Assembly (NCBI GenBank): GCA_900751755.1
Contig: CAADSP010000005.1
Coordinates: 1 to 20,801 of the forward strand
Direction of reading: 5' to 3'
DNA from: an uncultured Collinsella sp.
GTDB taxonomy: Bacteria; Actinomycetota; Coriobacteriia; Coriobacteriales; Coriobacteriaceae
DNA: 20,801 nucleotides
Below, piece by piece: positions 15,548-20,801 of the stretch. Below the pieces are notes generated by a model, which was given only the letters and a program-made list of their open reading frames with translations, was not told where the DNA came from and made no database searches. Every line of letters begins with the position of its first letter. Within the stretch, counting starts at the first letter, position 1. Made by a program: the position numbers and the translations under genes.

Positions 15548-15556
15548 TGGTAGTAT
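15548..15556 (+). promoter_or_regulatory. Candidate extended -10 promoter for rpmF
   Basis: TGGTAGTAT (TGn + TAGTAT) lies 6 nt after the DUF177 stop. TTGACG at 15532-15537 is a good -35 hexamer but only 13 bp from the -10, so the two cannot act together. A start near 15563 leaves a leader of about 44 nt. Confidence 0.4.
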
Positions 15557-15606
15557 CGCTACTTGCGCGTAATCGCCACACTGGATAGTTCATAAGGAAG
15601 GTCACT

Positions 15607-15786
15607 ATGCCCGTACCTAAACAAAAGCAGGGTCGTATTCGCACCCATACCCGTCGTTCCGCCAACATGAAGATCTCGGCTGCGGCTCAGTCCACGTGCC
15701 CCCGTTGCGGCGCTGTTAAGCTCCCGCACCACGTGTGCCCCAGCTGCGGTTTCTACAAGGACCGCGAGGTTATCGTTACCGAGTAA
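15607..15786 (+). CDS. rpmF: 50S ribosomal protein L32
   Basis: The 59-residue protein is L32: it begins MPVPKQKQGRIRTHTRRSAN, a basic tail that enters the rRNA. It has a zinc ribbon with Cys31-x2-Cys34 and Cys44-x2-Cys47 (CPRCG ... CPSCGFYKDREVI). Because all four cysteines are present, this is the zinc-containing form. The gene is too short for many automatic ORF cut-offs. It has a good AAGGAAGG ribosome-binding site and lies 64 bp after its usual DUF177 partner. A terminator-like hairpin follows 40 bp after the stop. Confidence 0.98.
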   Translation: MPVPKQKQGRIRTHTRRSANMKISAAAQSTCPRCGAVKLPHHVCPSCGFYKDREVIVTE

Positions 15787-15809
15787 CTGTATACTCTGGA
15801 TACGATGCC

Positions 15810-15823
15810 GTTCCAACTGGAAC
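15810..15823 (+). promoter_or_regulatory. Small inverted repeat between rpmF and plsX
   Basis: GTTCCA (15810-15815) and TGGAAC (15818-15823) form a perfect dyad separated by AC. It lies just downstream of possible -10 hexamers (TATACT at 15790, TACGAT at 15801) and upstream of the terminator hairpin, so it could be an operator or part of an alternative RNA fold. It does not look like the known FapR operator. Confidence 0.35.
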
Positions 15824-15826
15824 CAC

Positions 15827-15857
15827 AATGGCCGGCTCAATGAGTCGGCCATTTTTG
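15827..15857 (+). terminator. Terminator/attenuator hairpin between rpmF and plsX
   Basis: ATGGCCGGCT (15828-15837) pairs with AGTCGGCCAT (15843-15852), 10 bp with one G:T wobble and a 5-nt loop, followed by five T. It ends only 4 nt before the plsX ribosome-binding site AAGGAG (15861-15866). That leaves no room for a promoter between the hairpin and plsX. It may therefore act as an attenuator for plsX as well as a terminator for rpmF. Confidence 0.8.
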
Positions 15858-15874
15858 TATAAGGAGCATATGAA

Positions 15875-16894
15875 ATGAGTAACGTTCGCGTTTGTGTAGA
15901 CGTTGTGGGCGGAGACGAGAAGCCCCAGGTTGTCCTCGACGGTATCGAGGCTGCGCTTGCGGCAGATCCCGAGATCGAGGTCTTGGCCGTCGGTCCCGCC
16001 GAAATCGTCAACCCCTTTGCCGCAGCGCATGCCCGCGTGGAGGCTCTGGAGGCCCCCGACGTCATCAGCATGGAGGACGATCCCATCCGTGCCGTGATGA
16101 CTAAGCGCAAGTCCTCGATCGTGCTTGCATGCCGTGCCATTAAGAAGGGCAATGCGGACGCGTTTTTCTCTGCCGGCTCCACCGGCGCCATGACCGCTGC
16201 CGCCACGGCCTACGTCACGCCGTTTAGGTATTTGGCAGAGGGCAAGAAGCAGCCGGTCCGTCCGTGCTTGACCAACGCACTGCCCAATCGTGCCGGTGGC
16301 CTGACGGTGCTGTGCGATATGGGCGCCAATCCCGATGTCACGGTGGACGATATGGTGCGCTTCGCCCAGATGGGTGCTGCCTATGCCCGCGTGGTTTTGG
16401 GCATCGAGCATCCTCGCGTGGGCCTGCTTGCCAACGGCACCGAGGACGAGAAGGGCTCCAACTTTACCAAGTCGTGCTTCCCGGCCATGAAGGCCGCTGT
16501 TCCCGGCTTTGTGGGCAACTGCGAGGGCACCGATCTTACGTCGGGTAATTTTGACGTCGTGGTCGCCGATGGCATGTCGGGCAACATCGCGCTCAAGGCC
16601 ACCGAAGGCGCTGCCAAGTTTTTGTTGCAGGAGCTCAAGGGTGCCTTTAGGTCCTCGCTCGGCACCAAGATCGCCGCACTGCTCATCAAAAAGCAGATGC
16701 GCGGGATCAAAGCCAAACTTTCGGGCGACGCCAAGGGCGGCGCGATCCTGCTGGGCCTGCGCGGTGTCGTGTTGATCGGCCACGGTGCCACGTCGGTCGA
16801 GGCCGTCAAGAACGGTACGCTTGCCGCGGCCCAGGCCGTACGTGCCGGGCTTGTCCAGGACGTTGCCAATTCCATGGACGGTATCGTTTTGTAA
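15875..16894 (+). CDS. plsX: Phosphate acyltransferase PlsX
   Basis: PlsX converts acyl-ACP and phosphate to acyl-phosphate, the acyl donor used by PlsY in phospholipid synthesis. The 339-residue product aligns by eye with the whole family. The start VCVDVVGGDEKP corresponds to the usual DAMGGDxAP. SAGSTGAMTAAA, CDMGANPDV, GLLANGTEDEKG, CEGTDLTSGNFDVVVADGMSGNIALKATEG and GGAILLGLRGVVLIGHGAT follow in family order. Several normally near-invariant positions differ, so this is a divergent member. AAGGAG lies 8 nt before the ATG at 15875. An out-of-frame ATG at 15870 opens a two-codon ORF whose stop overlaps the plsX start. plsX-acpP-rnc-smc is a conserved order, and FakA upstream makes the same intermediate from exogenous fatty acids. 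Confidence 0.92.
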   Translation: MSNVRVCVDVVGGDEKPQVVLDGIEAALAADPEIEVLAVGPAEIVNPFAAAHARVEALEAPDVISMEDDPIRAVMTKRKSSIVLACRAIKKGNADAFFSAGSTGAMTAAATAYVTPFRYLAEGKKQPVRPCLTNALPNRAGGLTVLCDMGANPDVTVDDMVRFAQMGAAYARVVLGIEHPRVGLLANGTEDEKGSNFTKSCFPAMKAAVPGFVGNCEGTDLTSGNFDVVVADGMSGNIALKATEGAAKFLLQELKGAFRSSLGTKIAALLIKKQMRGIKAKLSGDAKGGAILLGLRGVVLIGHGATSVEAVKNGTLAAAQAVRAGLVQDVANSMDGIVL

Positions 16895-16931
16895 GAGCCC
16901 CGTTACGTGGCTCAACCTGTACCGTGTGGGG

Positions 16932-16966
16932 TAGAATCGGAGCCGTATTGCAACGCGGCTCCGATT
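16932..16966 (+). promoter_or_regulatory. Candidate acpP promoter -10 overlapped by an 11-bp perfect dyad
   Basis: TAGAAT at 16932-16937 is a plausible -10, without a clear -35. Starting inside it, AATCGGAGCCG (16935-16945) and CGGCTCCGATT (16956-16966) form a perfect inverted repeat around a 10-nt spacer. No T-tract follows, so it is not a standard terminator. It could be an operator for a repressor of acpP, or an RNA hairpin in transcripts coming from plsX. Confidence 0.5.
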
Positions 16967-17008
16967 GCCGTGTTGTGTCGTGTTCCATGACATACGAGAG
17001 GAAGCGCT

Positions 17009-17251
17009 ATGGACCGCTCCGAAATCTTCGATAAGATCGCCGAAATTGCCGCTGACGTGCTGGGCGTCGATGTCGCCGACATTAGCGACGAGACCACTTT
17101 TGACGATCTCGATGCCGATTCGCTCGAGCGTCTGCAGCTGGTGACGGCCATTGAGGACGAGTTCGACCTCGAAATCGATGACGAGACCCTGCTGTCGCTC
17201 AACTCTGTCGCCGACGCCGTCGACGCGATCGAAAACGCCAAGGAGGCCTAA
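17009..17251 (+). CDS. acpP: Acyl carrier protein
   Basis: ACP carries growing acyl chains on a 4'-phosphopantetheine arm during fatty acid synthesis and donates them to PlsX. The 80-residue acidic protein has the DADSLERLQL motif with the phosphopantetheine attachment Ser38. The usual four-helix pattern continues with EDEFDLEIDDE. The ribosome-binding site GAGAGGAAG lies just upstream. The 114-bp gap after plsX contains a candidate promoter and a strong dyad, so acpP may be transcribed independently at a high level, as is common. The end of the coding region contains AAGGAGG, which serves as the ribosome-binding site of rnc. Confidence 0.97.
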   Translation: MDRSEIFDKIAEIAADVLGVDVADISDETTFDDLDADSLERLQLVTAIEDEFDLEIDDETLLSLNSVADAVDAIENAKEA

Positions 17252-17254
17252 GTC

Positions 17255-17980
17255 TTGGCTTTGTCTGAACGACTCACGCGCGCCCAGGAGATTCTGGGCC
17301 ATGAGTTCAATAACAAGGTGCTGCTGCGCGCGGCGCTCACGCATCCCTCGGCCGTTGAGGGACAGCCGGTCTCTGCCAGCTATGAGCGCCTTGAATTTTT
17401 GGGCGATTCCATTTTGGGCGCCGTGGTGGCCCGTTCGCTCTTTGAGTCCTATCCCGAGTTTGACGAGGGCAAGCTCACACGCCTGAAGGTGTCCCTTGTC
17501 TCGGGTGCCACGCTGTCCGAGGTGTCGCACGAGCTGGGTATCGACGACATCATCATCTTTGGCGCCTCCGAGACCGGTACCGGCGCGCGCGGCCTGCACT
17601 CGGCGCTTGAGAACGTTTACGAGTCGCTCGTGGGCGCGCTGTACCTGGATGCCGGTTGGGATGCGGCGGCGGAGTTCATCCACCGTACGCTTAAGCCGCA
17701 CCTGGCCACCGAGCGTGCCGAGCACCCCGCGAACCCCAAGTCGTTCTTGCAGGAGTGCGTGCAGGCAGACGGCCACGAGCCTCCCGCGTATAAGCTGGTC
17801 GGCTCCGAGGGCCCCGCACATGCGCCCACCTTTACCGCTGTGGTGCTCATCGACGGTATTCGCCAGGGCCGCGGCACCGGTTCCTCCAAGAAGGAGGCCG
17901 AGGGGGCCGCTGCACTCGAGGCGCTCGACCGCATGGGCTACACCACCAACGGCGTGATTCTTAACAAGAAGCCTGTTTAA
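17255..17980 (+). CDS. rnc: Ribonuclease III
   Basis: RNase III cleaves double-stranded RNA, including rRNA precursors. The 241-residue protein has the N-terminal nuclease domain with the signature ERLEFLGDS at 44-52, giving catalytic-site Glu44, Glu47 and Asp51. ENVYESLVGALYLD at 119-132 has the catalytic Glu123. A C-terminal double-stranded RNA-binding domain spans about 160-228 (NPKSFLQE ... GRGTGSSKKEAEGAAALEAL). At the position equivalent to E. coli Asp114, three residues before the catalytic Glu, there is Asn120 instead of Asp. The start is TTG at 17255, supported by AAGGAGG at 17240-17246 inside the acpP 3' end with 8-nt spacing. It lies 3 bp after acpP and 10 bp before smc. Confidence 0.96.
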   Translation: MALSERLTRAQEILGHEFNNKVLLRAALTHPSAVEGQPVSASYERLEFLGDSILGAVVARSLFESYPEFDEGKLTRLKVSLVSGATLSEVSHELGIDDIIIFGASETGTGARGLHSALENVYESLVGALYLDAGWDAAAEFIHRTLKPHLATERAEHPANPKSFLQECVQADGHEPPAYKLVGSEGPAHAPTFTAVVLIDGIRQGRGTGSSKKEAEGAAALEALDRMGYTTNGVILNKKPV

Positions 17981-17990
17981 GCGAGGAACC

Positions 17991-20801
17991 GTGTATCTCA
18001 AGTCCCTCACGCTCAAAGGGTTCAAGTCGTTTGCCGACCGCGCCCATATGACGTTTGAGCCGGGCCTGACCGTCATCGTCGGTCCCAACGGCTCGGGAAA
18101 ATCGAACATCTCCGACTCGATTCTGTGGGTCCTGGGCGAGCAGAGTGCCAAGCAGCTGCGCGGCCAGGCCATGGAGGACGTCATCTTCTCGGGCTCGTCG
18201 GCGCGCAAGCCGGTGGGTGTCGCCGAGGTCACGCTGGTGCTCGATAACTCGGACCATATGCTGCCCGTCGACTTTGACGAGGTCGCCATTACCCGTCGCA
18301 TGTACCGCTCGGGCGAAAGCGAGTACCTCATCAACTCGAGCCCGTGCCGCCTGATGGACATTCAGGACATCCTGCACGATTCGGGCCTGGGCAAGGATAC
18401 GCATTCCATCATCAGCCAGGGCAAGCTCGACGCCATTTTGCAGAGCCGCCCCGAGGAGCGCCGCGCCCTGATCGAGGAGGCTGCCGGCATCTCCAAGCAT
18501 AAGCGCCGCAAGGAGCGTGCGCTCAAAAAGATTAAATCGATGGACGAGCACCTGACCCGTGCCCGCGACATCAATAAGGAGATCGCCCGCCAGCTGCGGC
18601 CGCTGGAGCGTCAGGTTGATCGCGCGCGCAAGTACAAAGAGCTGTCCTCGCGTGCGAACGAGCTTACGCAGATGCTGGCCGTCGATGAGCTTCGTTCGCT
18701 GCAGTCGCAGTGGAACGACCTGGAGAGCCGCTCTAAGGAGGGCGCTGCCGAGCTTGAGCTTGCGCAATACCGCTTGGGCGAAAAGGAGCGTGAGCTCGAG
18801 AAGCTCCAGGTTATGCTCGAAGAAAAGGGCCTGTTTGTGGGCGATCTGGGCGAGCAGCGCCGCCATATGCAAGACGTGGTCGGCCGCATTAACTCAGATA
18901 TGCGCCTGCTCGAGGAAAAGGGCCACAACATGGTGTCGCGCCTGTCCGACATGCGCGGCCAGATCTCGAGCTCTGAGCATCAGCGTCGTCGCGTGGTCGA
19001 GGAGCTCGAGGATGCGCGTGCCCAGCTTGAGGAAGTGACCGGTGCGCACATGCAGGCCCAGGACGACGTTGATGCCGCCGGTCCTGCCGCCGCCCAGCTC
19101 CACGAGCGTCGCGTGGCGCTCGACAATCAGATTTCGCAGCTCACGCGCGAGCAGCGCGATGTGCAGCGTGTGGCCGATAACGCCGCGCTCGAGCTCGCCA
19201 AGGTGAAGGACTCGCTGAGCAACGCCGAGGTCGAGGACAACATGTACGCCTCGCGCCTGGAGCAGATCGACGAGCAGCTCGAGGAGGTTACGGCCTCGCT
19301 CGAGAGCCGTCGCGACCGCGCTGAGGAACTTGACGGTGCGCTCGATCAGGCCCGCCAGGCCCAGATTGATGCTCGCGAGGCCACCGAGGTCGCCCGTGCG
19401 GCGTTGAAGGACTTGCGTAATCGTGAGAGTGAGGCGCGCAACAAACTTTCCGAGGTGCGCTCGGAGCTTGCCAGCCAAAAGAAGCTCGATGCCCGCATGG
19501 CCGACAGCTCGCCGCTGGTGAGCCGTCTGATGGGCGCGATGGGCGATGATGTCTCGGGTCGTCTGGGCGACGTGCTCGAGGCTCCTTGTGAGCTCGAGGG
19601 CCTGGTCGAGCAGCTGCTTGCTGGCGATATCGATGCCTTGCTGTTTGATGACGCCGCTACGCTTGAGCGCGCCGGTCGTGCGGCTCTGGACCAAAAGAAG
19701 GCCTCGGGCGAGGCACTGCTGGTGGCGCGCGGCGTGAGCGGCTCTGCTGCTGCCAAGGGCGCTGCCGGTTCTCGTTTGGTCGACCGTCTGTCCATGCGTT
19801 CCGGGTATGGCCCGGTTGTCGAGGCCCTGCTCGGCGGCTATTACGTGGTCGATGACTTGGCTGCCGCGCTGGCGGCACCAGTCGTTGACGGTGTGACCTA
19901 TGTGACGCCCGATGGCGCCCGCGTGAGCTGTGGCGGCCTGGTGCGCGTGGGACTCGATGCCGGCGAGGCTTCGGGTGCCCTGGAGCGCAAGCGTCGCATT
20001 CGCGAGCTGGAGGGCTTGGAGCCCGATTTGGCTGCCGTGTTTGAGCATGTGTCGGATCAGGTCGTCGAGGCCAATGCGGCCGTCGAGGAGGCACGTGCCG
20101 CCGAGGGAGATGCCGCCGGCGAGATCGCCCGTCTTGAGGGCGAGCGCCGCTCGCTGCTCTCCGAGATCGGCCGCCTGGAGCAAAGCGCCAACAACGCCGA
20201 GGTCGAGCGCGTGCGCATCTCCAAACGCCGCGAGCAGGCCGCCGAGGCCGTTCGCGCTGCGCGCCCGCGCGTGGACGAGCTCACCCGTTCGCGCGACGAG
20301 GCCCGTGCGCAGGCAAGCGACCTGGGTCTCCAGATTGCCGAAGCCAACGACGAGCTCGATCGCGTGCGCCGTGACGATTCCGAGGCCGCCGGCAAGCTCG
20401 CCGATGCCAAGGTGCGCCTGGCCCAGACGAGCGAGCGTCTGCGTTCGCTGAAGGGCCGCGTGCCCGACCTGGAGCATCGTCTGGAGGGGCTCGACCGCCG
20501 TATCCGCGGAACACGCCAGGCCTCGCGCTCTCTCGAGCTGCTGCGCCTGCGCGTCGATCCCATGCACGAGCGCTATTCGGCCCTGCTGGAGCGCGCGTCG
20601 GATTGGGCCGCGCGTCTGCGTGACCAGGCTTCGCTCGAGGAGGCGGACTCGGCCTCGCTTAAGAAGACCATCGAAGACGCCAAGGCCGAGGTTGCTCGTG
20701 CCAAGGAGCGGGTTGATGCCGCCACGGCGACGCAAAATGAGTTCAAGGTCTCCCGCGGCAAGCTCGAGGTGCAGGTAGAGGCGGCCATCAAGGCCATTAC
20801 C
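17991..20801 (+). CDS. smc: Chromosome segregation protein SMC (3'-truncated by window edge)
   Basis: SMC is the ATPase core of condensin, which organises and segregates chromosomes together with ScpA and ScpB. The frame is open from a GTG start at 17991 to the last base, giving 937 residues without the C-terminus. The N-terminal head has YLKSLTLKGFKSFA, Walker A GPNGSGKSN at 31-39, then VLGEQSAKQLRG and a conserved Q-R-P-E-E-R-R element before IEEAAGISKHKRRK. A long coiled coil covers about 165-505. The hinge lies at about 513-655, beginning LMGAMGDDVSGRLGDVLEAP. The returning coiled coil continues to the edge. Walker B and the signature motif lie beyond the window. The hinge sits where it does in Bacillus SMC. 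GAGGA upstream is a reasonable ribosome-binding site, and the rnc-smc adjacency is standard. Confidence 0.97.
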   Translation, partial: MYLKSLTLKGFKSFADRAHMTFEPGLTVIVGPNGSGKSNISDSILWVLGEQSAKQLRGQAMEDVIFSGSSARKPVGVAEVTLVLDNSDHMLPVDFDEVAITRRMYRSGESEYLINSSPCRLMDIQDILHDSGLGKDTHSIISQGKLDAILQSRPEERRALIEEAAGISKHKRRKERALKKIKSMDEHLTRARDINKEIARQLRPLERQVDRARKYKELSSRANELTQMLAVDELRSLQSQWNDLESRSKEGAAELELAQYRLGEKERELEKLQVMLEEKGLFVGDLGEQRRHMQDVVGRINSDMRLLEEKGHNMVSRLSDMRGQISSSEHQRRRVVEELEDARAQLEEVTGAHMQAQDDVDAAGPAAAQLHERRVALDNQISQLTREQRDVQRVADNAALELAKVKDSLSNAEVEDNMYASRLEQIDEQLEEVTASLESRRDRAEELDGALDQARQAQIDAREATEVARAALKDLRNRESEARNKLSEVRSELASQKKLDARMADSSPLVSRLMGAMGDDVSGRLGDVLEAPCELEGLVEQLLAGDIDALLFDDAATLERAGRAALDQKKASGEALLVARGVSGSAAAKGAAGSRLVDRLSMRSGYGPVVEALLGGYYVVDDLAAALAAPVVDGVTYVTPDGARVSCGGLVRVGLDAGEASGALERKRRIRELEGLEPDLAAVFEHVSDQVVEANAAVEEARAAEGDAAGEIARLEGERRSLLSEIGRLEQSANNAEVERVRISKRREQAAEAVRAARPRVDELTRSRDEARAQASDLGLQIAEANDELDRVRRDDSEAAGKLADAKVRLAQTSERLRSLKGRVPDLEHRLEGLDRRIRGTRQASRSLELLRLRVDPMHERYSALLERASDWAARLRDQASLEEADSASLKKTIEDAKAEVARAKERVDAATATQNEFKVSRGKLEVQVEAAIKAIT

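Noticed and set aside
15532..15556. TTGACG and TAGTAT as a -35/-10 pair for rpmF
   Set aside because: The spacer is only 13 bp, too short for a normal sigma-70 promoter. The extended -10 reading is preferred.
2020..20735. Several very long minus-strand open frames (for example opposite infB, the DHH gene, dnaG, rpoD, fakA, recG, plsX-smc), some over 600 codons
   Set aside because: They lie opposite clearly identified genes and are rich in Arg, Gly, His and Leu repeats expected from reading GC-rich codons backwards. They show no recognisable domains; the one opposite plsX-smc spans several genes and their gaps.
1..20801. CRISPR array, insertion sequence, toxin-antitoxin or defence genes
   Set aside because: No regularly spaced direct repeats, transposase, nuclease-antitoxin pair or other accessory gene is visible. 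All coding regions match core housekeeping families.

Overview
The window is a continuous, one-directional (+ strand) block of housekeeping genes from a GC-rich bacterium. Protein signatures and gene order point to an actinobacterium of the Coriobacteriia, most likely Collinsella or a close relative. That assignment is an inference: I ran no database search. I see no prophage, insertion sequence, CRISPR array or defence island, and no wholly unknown gene system. The points of interest are regulatory DNA between genes and unusual residues in otherwise ordinary proteins.

Region 1 (1-7065) is a tightly packed translation and replication operon: infB (5' end cut off by the window), rbfA, a DHH-family phosphoesterase (NrnA-like), truB, ribF and dnaG. 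Neighbouring genes are separated by 15 bp or less, or overlap by 4-8 bp. Region 2 (7066-8566) is the primary sigma factor gene rpoD/sigA, with its own candidate extended -10 promoter and a terminator. Region 3 (8567-9057) is non-coding for protein. It holds a 28-bp near-perfect palindrome, a strong stable-RNA promoter, two identical tRNA-Asn(GUU) genes 107 bp apart, a terminator, and the leader of the next operon.

Region 4 (9058-14422) contains an Asp23/YloU-family gene, fakA (fatty acid kinase ATP-binding subunit), recG, rsmD and coaD. Region 5 (14423-15857) contains a SepIVA/DivIVA-like coiled-coil gene, a DUF177 (YceD) gene and rpmF, and ends in a terminator-like hairpin only 4 nt before the plsX ribosome-binding site. 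Region 6 (15861-20801) contains plsX, acpP, rnc and smc; smc runs off the right edge.

Two functional threads run through the right half. One is acyl-group supply: FakA (acyl-phosphate from free fatty acid), PlsX (acyl-ACP to acyl-phosphate), ACP, and CoaD (CoA, the source of the ACP prosthetic group). The other is ribosome, RNA and chromosome maintenance: RsmD, L32, DUF177, RNase III, RecG, SMC. The order combines a Firmicutes-like string (yloU-fakA-recG ... plsX-acpP-rnc-smc) with an actinobacterial one (sepIVA-DUF177-rnc-smc).

The best candidates for follow-up are the terminator-like hairpin directly in front of plsX, an 11-bp perfect dyad overlapping the putative acpP promoter, the 28-bp palindrome after rpoD, and an Asp-to-Asn change at a metal-ligand position of RNase III.
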